Source: Arcuatula senhousia
Lineage: Eukaryota; Mollusca; Bivalvia; Mytilida; Mytilidae
Length of the DNA stretch: 64,000 nt
Direction: 5' to 3'
Assembly: GCA_963971305.1 (NCBI GenBank)
Contig: OZ020304.1
Span: forward strand, 5,713,576 to 5,777,575
Of the stretch, positions 51,770 to 63,349 are shown piece by piece. A model generated the notes under the pieces. That model had not been told where the DNA came from, searched no databases, and was given only the letters and a program-made list of their open reading frames with translations. Position 1 is the stretch's first letter. Every line of letters starts with the position of its first letter. Position numbers and translations under genes: made by a program.

Positions 51770-53009
51770 TAGCTCACCTGACCCGAAGGGAGGGTCAGGT
51801 GAGCTATTGTCATCGGTAAGCGTCCGTCGTCCGTCTGTCCGTCCGTTAACTTTTCGTCAAACATCTTCTTCTCTGAAATCACCGATCGGATTGCTTTTAA
51901 ACTTTGTATACTTGATCTTTAGGATGTCCTCTACCAAGTTTGTGAAATTTGTGAACGTCGACAACCCAACATGGCTACCGTTACTAAAAATAGAACAGGG
52001 GGGTCAGACCATAGTTTTTAGCTTATAGCTCAAAAAGTATAAGAGATAGAGAAAATCCGAAGCAACTTACCTTCTTCAGCATCAAAAGCTCTACAAAACT
52101 CTCTATTGAGTCAAAGTTGTGGGAAGACTCCTTATAGCAGTTATTTCCCCTTAATCGTCAAAATAAACAATTTTCACAGTGTTTGGACTTTATCTTGAAA
52201 ACTGTAAGTGCTAGAGGAAAAGTTAGCATTGCAAAATTGTTCAGCTCATTGAGATCTACAAAAATAATTCAGGGTCAAAATTATCAGATCAACCGTTTAA
52301 AGTTATACCCCTTTCACTTATTTTTCTATCAATTTTAATTGATTTTTAAACATCTTCTTCTCTGAAACCACTAGTGGGATTGCTTTGAAACTTTGTACAC
52401 TTGATCTTTAGGATGTCCTCTACCAAGTTTGTGAAATTTGTGAACGTCGACCAACCAACATGGCCGCCGTTACTAAAAATAGTACAGGGGGGTCAGACCA
52501 TTGTTTTTACCTTATAGCTCAAAAAGTATAAGAGATAGAGAAAATCCGAAGCAACCTCCCTTCTTCAGCATCACTGAAAGCTCTACAAAACTCTCCACTG
52601 AGTAAAAGTTGTGGGACGACTCCTTATAGTAGTGCTTTCCCCTTAATCGTCAAAATTGACCATTTTCTCAGTTTTTGAACTTTATCTTTAAAGCCATAAG
52701 AGTTAGAGGAATAGTTAGCATTGCAAAATTGTTCAGCTCATTAAGATCTACAAAAATGATTTCAGGGTCAAAATTGTCAGATCATCGTTTTAAGTGTTTT
52801 CAATCAATTTCAACTTAATATGTTTTTTTTTTTTTTTTCCAAATGGAAAGCTTTGTAACTTTGTATTCTTGGTCTTAAAAGTGTTTTCTGTCCTAACTAG
52901 TTTCTTTAATGTTACTTACCAAGTACATGTATAGACCATGTTGCACACTAGGTAAGAGGCTTTAGCATAAGAGATCAGGTGAGCGATTCGGGCTCCTGGG
53001 AGCCTCTAG
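51770..53009 (+). mobile_element. Helitron-like tandem-repeat element, family E
   Basis: Opening hairpin: a perfect 15-bp stem (51,770-51,784 with 51,792-51,806; TAGCTCACCTGACCC) around GAAGGGA. A CCGTCCGT tract follows (51,821-51,846), then two diverged ~485-bp units starting 'catcttcttctctgaaa' (51,862 and 52,347) and a partial third. The end has TCAGGTGAGC (inverse of the opening), a hairpin GGCTCC-TG-GGAGCC (52,991-53,004), T, and CTAG (53,006-53,009) then T. No protein is encoded. Confidence 0.78.
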
Positions 53010-53206
53010 TTAACTTTTTCAAGCACAGATGTGTACGTCTGTGCTTGGGCAGCAGTTAACCGCAGAACTATTACAATAAATGGTTCCAGCTGTTCTTTAC
53101 CTGGAAAATGAGGATGAAAAACCCTCTACAGTTCGTTTCTTCTTGTTGACTTTTATCTAAGGCTCTCTCTTGTTGAATTTAACGTTTATCGATTTAATTT
53201 TTATTA

Positions 53207-54095
53207 GATCACCTGGACCAAAGGTCAAGGTGAGCTATTGCCATCACTTGGCGTCCGTCGTCGTCGTTTGTCGCCTGTTAACAACTATTTTCAAAAATCT
53301 TCACCTCTGACACTACTGAACAGAATTTAATAAAACTTGATATGATTGATCCTTAGAGTGTCCTGCACAAAAGTTGTGTTTTGATTTTTGATCTGTCCAA
53401 AAACATGACCGCCTTTGCTAAAAATAAACCAGGGGGTCAGACTACAGTTTTTGGCTTGTAAATTACAAAAAGTACAAAGTATAATGTATAGAGAAAATCT
53501 AGTGCAACCTTCCTTCTTCAGTATCAAAAGATCTACAAAAGTATCCATTGAGTCGAAGTTGTCAGATGACTCCTTATAGCGGTTGTGGCCCTTTAAAGGT
53601 AAAAATTAGTGTTTTTTCATGTTTTTGGCGTATAGAATGAAAAAGTATTGCATAAAGAGAAAATCTGTTGCTTCCTTAAACCCTCATCTCATTGAGCTTT
53701 ACAAAAGTTTCCATATGGTCGAAGTTGTCAGATTACCCCCTATATAGGGGTTATGGTCCTTTAAAGGTAAAAAATTGTGTTTTTCAGTTTTTAGCGGTCC
53801 AGGTGACCTATTGACATCATTTGGCGTCCGTCGTCGTCGTCGCGGCGTCTCTCATCTGTCGTCGTCTGTTGTCTGTTAACAATTTTTCAAAAATCTTCTC
53901 ATCTGAAATTACTGAACAGAATTTAATGAAACTTGATATGATTGATCCTTAGGATGTCTTGCACAAATAATGAGTTTCGATTTTCGATTCGTCGAAAAAC
54001 ATGGCCACTGTTGCTAAAAATAGACCAGGGGGTCAGACAACTATTTTTGGCCTGTTAATCACAAAGCATAAGAGATAGAGAATATCTGATACAGC
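53207..54095 (+). mobile_element. Helitron-like tandem-repeat element, family F, 3' end lost
   Basis: Opening hairpin TCACCTGGACC (53,209-53,219), loop AAA, GGTCAAGGTGA (53,223-53,233), one mismatch; then CGTC/GTCGTC repeats and units with 'gaacagaatttaataaaac'. At 53,805-53,835 the start recurs ('ggtccaggtgacctattg') with its own GTCGTC tract, so the unit includes the head. It is cut at about 54,095 by a palindromic MITE and may continue beyond. Confidence 0.65.
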
Positions 54096-54104
54096 ATCAA
54101 AAGC

Positions 54105-54366
54105 ACAGGCGTTTGGGTCCAGGATTTTATTGTATTATAAATAACGTGTATATAAAAAAATTCATCTCGTCTATATACGATTTTATTGTATTATAAATAA
54201 CGTGTATATAAAAAAATTCATCTCGTCTATATACTATATAGACGAGATGAATTTTTTTATATACACGTTATTTATAATACAATAAAATCCTGGACATAGA
54301 CGAGATGAATTTTTTTATATACACGTTATTTGTAATACAATAAAATCCTGGACCCAAACGCCTTTG
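54105..54366. mobile_element. Palindromic MITE with 9-bp target duplication
   Basis: The element runs ACAGGCGTTTGGGTCC ... GGACCCAAACGCCTTTG and consists of an inner perfect palindrome centred on C54,234 with ~54-base arms, inside a second pair of the same arms (54,107-54,176 and 54,293-54,363). The direct repeat ATCAAAAGC flanks it (54,096-54,104 and 54,367-54,375). No protein is encoded. A related simple hairpin lies at 55,888-55,998 and a half-copy at 46,589-46,658. Confidence 0.85.
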
Positions 54367-55310
54367 ATCAAAAGCTGTCAAGACACTTTAAGGATGGTCA
54401 CTCCTGAACTTTTTTTATATCAAACTTTTTACAATTTGTGGTGTAAATGATTAATAGTTGTCCACTTTATCAAATGACAAAAAGTAAACCATAGGTCCGT
54501 GTGCTCGTTTCCGAGATATATGACGTCAAAAATTTGGCGGGAAATTAGACTCCTCTAGATTTTACATTACTTTAACATTGTAAAGATTTAGGCCTTAAAA
54601 ACCATGAAGTTGTATTAAGAATTTCAAAATATTTAATGCAGTTGTTTTTTACGATCTTTATAATAAAAAAATGTCATAAAAATTAGGGGTCAGTGTGCAA
54701 AATTTTTCTTCAGTATTTGAACGTAAAGTCTAGAGGAGTTCCAAATTTTGTACATGAACAGTGATCATCCTTAACCAAGACAGTTACGTATAAATAGGAC
54801 ATTTTTAGAACAAAATGTAAAAAATTCGAAAAAATATAAAGAAAGATTGAATACACACAACCAAAAGAAGAATGAATAATACAATGACAAAGAATTTCTT
54901 TCAAAATATTTAGAATTGCAAAATCAAAGGATGCATGATGCACACTATAAAGATACGCCCAAATCTTTTAAAATATTATAATTCCATACTTATTAGAACA
55001 TGACTCTTAAAATAATATGCGATTAAAGCTGTTGTTTAGTTAGTCAATGCATGCATTATTTTTGATACAGATTTACATTTTGCTATTTTTTTAATAGCAT
55101 TTTTGGGGTAAAATAAATAGAATCTCAATAATCCGGCCTTCAATAATTTTCGATTAGACACCGATCATAATTTTTAAAGATTTCGACAAAACAGAAGATA
55201 GGCAAAACTTCGATCAGTATGACGTGATTAGTAGGTTCTTGACGATTTTGCGGAAACGCAGATGGAACGTTTGAAGTGGGGTTTGCTGGAATTCCTGTCA
55301 ATAATGTAAT

Positions 55311-55350
55311 CATAGACCTGTATATTAAATATTTAATATACAGGTCTATG
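55311..55350. repeat. Perfect 40-bp palindrome
   Basis: CATAGACCTGTATATTAAAT (55,311-55,330) is followed directly by its exact reverse complement (55,331-55,350). The half-motif ATAGACCTGT recurs at 55,368 and 55,875 nearby. Confidence 0.95.
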
Positions 55351-55887
55351 ACGTAATACATTCATTAATAGACCTGTTGATGAATTACAGGTATGTGATA
55401 CATTGAAACAATTACACAATATCAGTGTTAGTTTATATAAAGTAATCTTTTTTCGGCCCAATTGTATTGCCAATTAGCCCAAATGTGGATCCCCCCTCAT
55501 TGTTGTAGCTTGAGGTAAAATTATCCAGGCTCCCATCTAAATATTTTATATGGCATCTTTACCCATTATATATTGTTACAATCATACCTTAAAACTGTAT
55601 TCTAATTTTTTGCTTTACTCAGTTGTTATTTATAATTGGCACATAATTAATCATTGTAATGATCCTGTCCCTTGAGGGACCATAATTAGTAATAAAATAT
55701 GTCTTATCAGTTATTCGGAAAAAAGCTCTTGAGAGCTTGTGTTTATTGTTATTTGCAAATCCGAATTCAGATAAATCTTTCTTATCTTATAGTTATGTCT
55801 TATGACTCTTATGCTCAAAGGGAACATTGACTGACCGGTTTACCGTCTAGACTAAATAACCACAAACCCCAAACATAGACCTGTACC
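55351..55887. other. Non-coding, nothing further recognised
   Basis: AT-rich; the phrase 'ccttgagggaccataattag' near 55,670-55,690 and 'aaaaagctcttgagagctt' near 55,720 form small hairpins only. No gene is supported. Confidence 0.45.
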
Positions 55888-55998
55888 ACAGGCGTTTGGG
55901 TCCAGGATTTATTGTATTATAAATAACGTGTATATATTTTTTTTCATCTCGTCTATATACTATAGACGAGATGAAAATTTTTATATACACGTTATCAC
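55888..55998. mobile_element. Second copy of the palindromic MITE, simple hairpin form
   Basis: It begins ACAGGCGTTTGGGTCC and has arms around CTCGTCTATATACTATAGACGAG, matching the inner part of 54,105-54,366. The right arm ends at ACACGTTATC, so the outer right end is missing. Confidence 0.75.
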
Positions 55999-57590
55999 CC
56001 TGTCCAATGTTTAGGTTAAAAATGAACACTGTGTTGTCAAGAACACCACTTTTTAATTAAGAGTTTAACTTTTTCTCCAATAAAAGTTTATTTTTTCTTA
56101 TTATCGGAATTATAGATATAAAACTTAAATAGCTCATTCGGTAACACAAGCTATGCACAAAATAATTGCCACACATGCTCGAAGTTGAAATTGGATATAA
56201 ACAAGTTATACTTGTTTAACCATGACATGCACATGTACACTGGATGTTGTTGAGGTCTTAAATTATCAAAACACTTCGATACTTGCTAAATATTGTCCTG
56301 ATATATATATAGATATCATAATAATGTAATCAGAATGACAATACATAATATTTACGGGGTAACATAGTAAAAGTAAGTGTTCATACAGTACACTCTAAAT
56401 TGATCAGGTGTTGTTTGTAACACATTATATAGATAGAGAGGTTGGTAAATGTTAACAAACATGTAGAACGAGATAGTAGTGCGTTTATTAAAAGAAGAAG
56501 AATGATATATTACAAGTATGTTTCAATGTTACAAGAAGCTGGGTATACTCGCTGTGGTTCAACTTTGAATTATAGATATTAAGTCTTTTTCCAGTCTATA
56601 TATGGTAAGCTTTAACTACACATAGAGCTGTAGTAAAAAAATGACATGTTCCTTGTACGTTAAACACTAATGCAGATGTAATCATAGGACCCTCTGAATT
56701 AGGCTAGGTTGTCCGACTTTAACTATTACTCACTTTCTAGTGTCTAAATCCTACTTGATTGCATTTCATTTTAATATTAATCATCGCCCTTGTTTTAGCT
56801 CACCTGGACATATAAGTTATGCCATCACCATGATCACTTTTCATCCGCTGTCGTATGTAAATAATATCAAAACTCTTCTCCTCTGAAACCTCTGAACCAA
56901 TTAGGGAACGAATGATGTATGACGTTGGCAACAAACGGTCCCTTTTTTAAGGGAATCGATAAATTACATGTACTAAAATAGAACATAGGGAGGGTAAAAT
57001 AAAAAAATACAATAAAATCCTGGTGACCTGTACATTAAAAGTCTATGCCACACCCTCTTATGATTATGTGCTTATGCATGCTTTGTGTTATGAATGTTTT
57101 ATTGTGTCTTATGTAATGTGTATGTCTTGTTTATATATATATGTAATGTCGGCATAAAAGCTCATTAGAGCTTATGCATAACCGACTTTAACTTATGTGA
57201 CTATCGCGTATCCGACTGTTTCACTCCCCGAATATTTATACCCACATCGATCATCATGGGATTCTCTGTAAGGTGAATTTATATTTGCCAACTGCTTGAC
57301 CAGTTTGACGGTCCTGTATCGTATTTATTTAGATTCAGATAATCGAATCAGCCACGCTGCTAATCCCGTAGCTCCTTTAAAAGACATATTACTGTATCTT
57401 TTTGTTCAGGCGGATATACAAACAAGGGGTCATGGATCAAGTCGATTTTTTTTGTTTAGCCTTTAGAAGACTTGAAATGGATTTAGATAGTCAGGGAAAC
57501 CTTGAAATGCATTTAGCTTTTGTTAATTTTGTACATTGAAAATGAAAAGTTCCATAAAAAAAAAATTAACGATAAAATTGTCACTTTTAA
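55999..57590. other. Non-coding; fragment of a family E/F head near 56,798
   Basis: 'tagctcacctggacatataa' and 'gttatgccatcacc' at 56,798-56,830, followed by 'ctcttctcctctgaaacc', match the start and unit of families E and F in a truncated copy. 'acaataaaatcctgg' at 57,008 is a MITE remnant. Nothing else was recognised. Confidence 0.5.
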
Positions 57591-57596
57591 GCTCAA

Positions 57597-57760
57597 CTCA
57601 CGAAAGTGAGGAGGATACCCTGAGCATTGGCGTTCCAGATCCACTTACAGAAGATGGGGTAAGGTCCATGCACAATTTCTGTCAAGTGCCACATCAGCCA
57701 TAGATGCACCTAGGTATGCTAAGCACAATGCATGCTTCAGATGCTCTGAGACGATAATTA
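57597..57760 (+). mobile_element. Family G element, head and first unit
   Basis: A hairpin CTCAC-GAAA-GTGAG (57,597-57,610) precedes one unit with 'ccacttacagaaga', 'gtcaagtgccacatca' and 'gcacaatgcatgcttcagat'. The same unit is tandemly repeated at 59,400-60,330, so the two parts may belong together with later insertions between, or be two copies. Confidence 0.55.
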
Positions 57761-58197
57761 ACATGATTAAAGAGATTGGTCACCACAATAACTCCAAAAT
57801 AACATGTACAGTGTCTCCTCGCTAATTTGTAAATTCAGATTCAGCCTGTTGAAATAGGGACTTGCATTACAAGCGAGTAATCTTTTTCATAATGAATCGT
57901 ACATATGAAATATATACATCGTTGGAAAGAGTATAATTTGCTGCTTTGTTTAGACTAATTTTCTTTTCATTTTTATCAAACATTTTTCCAAAGGAACAGT
58001 TTGAAGTCAACCGTAAATTTTTTTCCAAATTCAAACTTAAAAATAGACCTCTTGGAAATCTAATATATTTCATATCAAATCTTACCTTATAAGTAATAGT
58101 ATCTTATTTAGTACTGTTAAATAACAAAATGATTCGAGAATATTAAGGTGAAATTTGAAGGTAATTTGATAAACTCGGGTGAACTAATTACATACAT

Positions 58198-58290
58198 GTG
58201 ATTCTCCCGCCGGGAGACGAAATCTCCCGACTTTTTTATCCATCTCCCGTTCTCCCGACTTTTTGTGTAATCTCCCGCTTTTTCAAGGCA
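58198..58290 (+). repeat. ATCTCCCG(A/C)TTTTT repeats, left block
   Basis: CTCCCG followed by a T run occurs about five times, and CTCCCGCCGGGAG at 58,203-58,215 is a near-palindrome. The same motif returns at 59,036-59,095 on the far side of the Helitron, so one motif-rich sequence may have been split or the repeat flanks a larger unit. Confidence 0.55.
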
Positions 58291-58391
58291 TGGCAAAATT
58301 TTAATTTTATAGACATTTTAATTGATCAGTCATAAAACATTTCCGGTGTTTTAGGGGTTTGTCAACTAGGTAGACGTTAAATTAACAGGTA

Positions 58392-58897
58392 CTAGGGAAA
58401 ACCCGCGAATTCGCGGGGAAACGATCGTTGCGTTGCTTCAAGAAATAGACCACACAATAAAAACATTGCATTTACATAACCTAGCTTACTGTAAACAGAG
58501 GAAATAATTGCAAATATTATAAAAGAAGGGGACAAAACATTTTCAGATAAGGAGAATAAACTTTACAGTTAGTTTCGGGCGCTTCCTAGCGGTTTTTAGT
58601 ATGACCATCGGAAACTTGTAAGCTGGCAACCGGCTCCCTACTCTTCAGATAACAGCGGGGTACCAGCCTACGGAAACTTGTTCATATTTGTAATTCCGGA
58701 ACGATGACGGATATAACTTTCCGGATCAATTAATTAGGTTAATTAGCAAACTGCAGACATAATTGCATATGTGCTAATGTAATTTTTAAAGGGCACAATC
58801 ATTCCCTATTTTTGATATATTAACCTTAGTCGTATCATTTGTTGTTTAGGCTGCAACCCGGCTAGAAAAAAACGCTTCGTTATTTTAGTAGTATAGA
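58392..58897 (-). mobile_element. Short non-autonomous Helitron with canonical ends
   Basis: Read on the minus strand it starts TCTATACTACTAAAATAACG at 58,897, ends with the palindromic hairpin CCCGCGAATTCGCGGG (58,402-58,417), then TTTTCC and CTAG (58,392-58,395). The flanking bases on that strand are A before TC and T after CTAG, the A/T insertion site of classical Helitrons. It is 506 bp and encodes no Rep/helicase, so it must be moved by a partner elsewhere. Confidence 0.85.
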
Positions 58898-59399
58898 TAG
58901 GTGTTAATTAAAAGTTTATTGCCATAATTGACCCAATGATTGTATAAACAGTATGAGATTAATCAGTGAAGCCATGTATATTTGGCACACGCTAGTGCCC
59001 TCAATTGTCATTGAAATGCAATTTTAATGAGCGTTGAAAATCTCCCGCTTTTTTGTCCAATCTCCAGCCAAAAAATTCAAAATCTCCAGCTTTGTCATCA
59101 CAGATCCGTCACATGTATGTAACTAACAGTTTGAAGTTGGTCAATTTCCTGTTTTAACAGGAAGCCTGTTGGCCGATAACTCTCGATAAGGAAATTTGTT
59201 TATTGTGACAAATATCAGTCTGTTCTGTAAAAATATCAAAGAATGAAGGAGAAATTCAGCTATTTAAAGATACTTTTATATTTAAATATACTGTAGAAAC
59301 ACCAGAGTTTAATCGAGAGGATCCGAGATCTTCACAAGCACGACACTGTTATTTTCAGCCATTTCATATGTTTAATAGGATGAATGGATTCTCTTCGAT

Positions 59400-60330
59400 A
59401 TGATTTTCTCAGAGATGCTGGATGCACCTACATCTTCTGCATGAATGACCACTTACAGAAGAATGATTAAAGTCCATTCCTGCTTTCTGACAAGTGCCAC
59501 ATCAACCATATTTGTATGGTAGGTGCACCAAGTGATGCTTAGCACAATGCATACTTTGCATGCTGGCTGTGATCTATATTATCCGCATGGATGACCACTT
59601 ACAAAAGCTTGGTTAAAGACCATTCCAGCTTACTGACAAGAGCCACATCAACCATATTGGTATTGTAGGTGCTCCTATTAATGCTAAGCACAATGCATGC
59701 CTCTGATGCTGGCTGTGACATATATTTTCCGCATGGACAACCATGAACAGAAGAATGGTTCAAGTCCATTCCCACTTACTGACAAGTGCCACATCAACCA
59801 TATTGGTGTGTTAGGTGCACCTAGAGATCCTTAGTACAATGCATGCTTGGATGCTGGCTGTGACCTATATTTTCCGCATGGATGACCATTTACAGAAGAA
59901 TGGTTAAAGTCCATTACCGCTTACTGACAAGTGCTACCTAGTGATGCTAACCACAATGCATGCTTCAGATGCTGGCTGTGACCTATATTTTCCGCATGGA
60001 TGACCACTTACAGAAGAACGGTTAAAGCCTATTCCAACTCACTCACAAATGCCACATCAACCATATTGCTATGATAGGTGCACCAAGTGATGCTTAGCGA
60101 ATGAATGCTTCAGATGCTGGCTTTGACCTTTATTTTCTGCAATGATTACAACTTACAGAAGAATGGTTAAAGTCCTCGCTTATTGGCAAGTGCAACATCA
60201 ACCATATTGGTATGGTAGGTGCATCTAGGGATGCTTAGCAAGATGAATGGTTCAGATGCTAGCTGTGACTTTTTTTCTGCATGGATTAGCACTAAAAATT
60301 TTGAAAAGTTCAAGTCAATTCTCTCTTAGT
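59400..60330 (+). repeat. Family G tandem repeats, about six units
   Basis: Units of roughly 120-155 bp contain GCTGGCTGTGACCTATATTT, 'gcatggatgaccacttacag', 'aagaatggttaaagtcc', 'tgacaagtgccacatcaacc' and 'gcttagcacaatgcatgctt'. Some units are shortened by internal loss (for example the one starting near 59,877). No protein is encoded. Confidence 0.8.
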
Positions 60331-61183
60331 GACAATAATGGTAATGAGGTGAGCTTCGTAATTGAAAGATTACATGTAATGATTCGTATTAAGAAAAAAT
60401 AATATCTTTTGCTTTTGCTCAGATGTACATGTAAAGCCCATAATCATATTTCACATTTTTTGATTCGCTAATTTTACACACTTTTGATTACTTCCGTTTT
60501 TATAATTTTCAATGTAAACATGTGTTGAGTCGGTGGAAATATTTCTTATTTGGTGAGTTATTTTATTGTAATGTTTAAATATTTTTGCATAATTATTCTT
60601 CCGAAGCATATTTCTATCCATTTTAATAGTTTTTAGTAAATTTTGTTTGTTTAAATACTGCTACTCAGTTTACTCGTTTAACCACCGCTCACCTTTTCAC
60701 TATGTACATGATGTAGTAAGTGCTAATCGATAATTTTTATTTTTCACGAGTGAAGCTATGAAGCGATTTTCATTTTATGTATTGTTTTTCATTTGAGTAT
60801 TTTTGTTATTTGTAATTATTGTTCTTTTGAATATGTCTTTTGATAAGTTTCAAAAAATTATTTTTTCAGTCAAGTAAATAAGTTTTGTTTGTGTCTTTTC
60901 AGTAAATCGTATGAATGTATGCAAGATGTTATGATATCTTCTCTGGATGTTATTAATGTCTCTGGTTGAAATAAACATTTAGTCATACGCATTCGCAATT
61001 TATTCAATTTCCACAATTTCAAGTTAGCCAACACAGTTTCGATGCTTGTATTCATATTAGAGGAAGAAATTTTAGTTCTCATCTACCTACTGTTTATTAA
61101 CTTAGTTAATTTTTTACATTAATGGTCAAACTTTGAAATTTTGTAACAGTTTTCACAGCAACTACTCATCACAGCCTTTTGAT
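60331..61183. other. Non-coding, nothing recognised
   Basis: AT-rich; a 70-codon minus-strand frame (60,870-61,082) has no recognised motif. No repeats were paired. Confidence 0.45.
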
Positions 61184-62080
61184 ATTATACCCCCACTTGT
61201 AAGAGAGGGGGCTATATTGCAATCACCTTGTCCGTCTGTCCGTCTGTCCTTCCGGTTCAATTTCTCTTCTTCTACTGGATAGATTGGTTTGGTACACAGC
61301 TTCAGCATGATGAGTTACACCATGCCTCCCCTTTCCAAGTCAGTCCATCATCTACTTCCTGTTTTCAGAGCCAACATAGACTTTTTAAGGGTAAAAAAAT
61401 TGAAATGTGAAATTTTTTGTAACAGATTTCTCAGCTTCTACTGGATGGATTGGTTTCAAATTTGGTACACAGCTTCAGCATGATGAGATATACCTTGCCT
61501 CTCCTTTCCAGGTCAGTCCATCATCCACTTCCTGTTTTCCTAGCCCACTTAGACTTTTTAGGGTAAAAAATTTGAAATGTGAAATTTTTCGTAACAGATT
61601 TCTTAGCTTCTACTGGATGCATTGGTTTCAAATTTAGTACACAGCTTCACCATGATGAGTTAAACCTTGCCTCCCCTTTCCAGGTCAGTCCATCATCTAC
61701 ATGTACTTCCTGTTTTCCTAGCTGTCTTAGACTTTTTAGGGTAAAAAATTTGAAATATGAAATTTTTCGTAACAGATTTCTCGACTTCTACTGGATGGAT
61801 TGGTTTCAAATTTAGTACACAGCTTCAGCATGATAAGTTATACTGTGCCTCCCTTTTCCAGGTCAGTCCATCATCTACTTCCTGTTTTCCAAGCTGACTT
61901 AGACTTTTTATGGGTCAAAAATAGACAATTTTTCGTAACAGATTTCTTGGCTTCTACAGAAGGGATTGGAATTCAAATTTGGTGTACAGCTTCAGCATGA
62001 TGAGTTGTTATGTGCATTTCCTTTCCAGGTCAGTCGGACATCTACTTCCTGTTTTCTGAATGGTTGAGTGGGGGTATGCT
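61184..62080 (+). mobile_element. Tandem-repeat element, family H
   Basis: The head is an imperfect hairpin 'tatacccccactt...gagggggctata' (61,187-61,217), then CCGTCTGT repeats (61,230-61,250), then five units of about 166-177 bp marked by CTACTGGAT (61,272; 61,438; 61,611; 61,788; and CTACAGAAG 61,963). Each unit also has 'gtacacagcttcagcatgat' and 'cagtccatcatctacttcct'. The overlapping short frames encode the same peptide repeatedly only because the DNA repeats. Confidence 0.75.
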
Positions 62081-62219
62081 TAGCACGACTTAGTGCAACC
62101 CCTTGTTTGGTATGCAGCACCAGTGTGAGGTCCCATAAAGTTGGATTTCATTTCAGGTCTATTGCTCATTAACTTCATGTTAAATGAAAGCTTGCCATTT
62201 CTCTCTTTGACCCATTTTT

Positions 62220-63272
62220 GTCTCGCCTGCGAAGCAGAGCGGGACATAGGTGTTACTTTACCGGCGGCGGCGACGGCGGCGTTAACTTTTTGGAAAAGTT
62301 TTATGAGCACCTCCATATCTCAAGAACTATAAGTCCTGGGTTGATGAAACTTGGTATGCATATGCCCCAGTAGTAGCTTAGCACAGTTGCATCCCCATCT
62401 TATGACCTTGACCTTGATTTTCTGGTTGAATGACTTTGACAATTTTCAATACATATAATAGCAATGAAAAAGTTTTGCGAGCACCTCCATATCTCAAGAA
62501 CTATAGGTCCTAGGTTGATGAAACTTGGTATGCATATGCCCCAGTAGTAGCTTAGCACAGTTGCATCCCCATCTTTTGACCTTGACCTTGATTTTCCGGT
62601 TGAATGACTTTGACAATTTTCAATACATATAATAGCAATGAAAAAGTTTTGCGAGCACCTCCATATCTCAAGAACTATAGGTCCTAGGTTGATGAAACTT
62701 GGTATGTTTATGCCCCAGTAGTAGCTTAGCTCAGTTGCATCCCCATCTTTTGACCTTGACCTTGATTTTCCGGTTGAGTGACTTTGACAATTTTCAATAC
62801 ATATAATAGCAATGGAAAAGTTTTGCGAGCACCTCCATATCTCAAGAACTATAGGTCCTAGGTTGATGAAACTTGGTATACATATGCCCCAGTAGTAGCT
62901 TACCACAGTTGCATCCCCATCTTTTGACCTTGGTCTTGATTTTTTGGTTGAGTGACTTTGACAATTTTCAATACATATAATAGCAATGGAAAAGTTTTGC
63001 GAGCACCTCCATATCTCAAGAACTATAGGTCCCAGGTTGATGAAACTTGGTATACATATGCCCCAGTAGTAGCTTAGCACAGTTGCATCCCCATCTTTTG
63101 ACCTTGACCTTGATTTTCCGGTTGAGTGACTTTGATTATTTTTATTGCATATATTTGCAATGTTTAAGTTCTATAAACATCTTTTGATCTCAGAAACTGA
63201 AAATCCATGTAAATTCAAAATATAGTGGAAGTAAGAAAGAATAATTGTTTCTGATGGTGCCGGCAGGCGAGA
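62220..63272 (+). mobile_element. Tandem-repeat element, family I
   Basis: Opening hairpin GTCTCGCCTGC-GAA-GCAGAGCGGGAC (62,220-62,245, one bulged A), then a (CGG)n tract (62,260-62,282), then five units of 174 bp (GAGCACCTCC at 62,305; 62,479; 62,653; 62,827; 63,001) and a degenerate sixth. The closing GCAGGCGAGAC (63,263-63,273) is the inverse of the opening. The 226-codon minus-strand frame across it is an artefact: 174 is a multiple of three, so an open frame repeats. Confidence 0.78.
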
Positions 63273-63349
63273 CATACTTTAGTGTTAACTGTTGTTTTAT
63301 TTATGGTCTGATTTTGAATTTTTTATTTACAAGTTATTGGCCGGATTTC

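Noticed and set aside
61228..62000. Five overlapping short + strand frames with similar peptides
   Set aside because: They shift frame from unit to unit of the family H repeat and simply reflect the tandem DNA.
62400..63080. 226-codon minus-strand open frame with internal peptide repeats
   Set aside because: It lies entirely within five 174-bp DNA repeats. Because 174 is a multiple of three, one chance open frame is copied five times; the antisense has no coding character outside the repeat.
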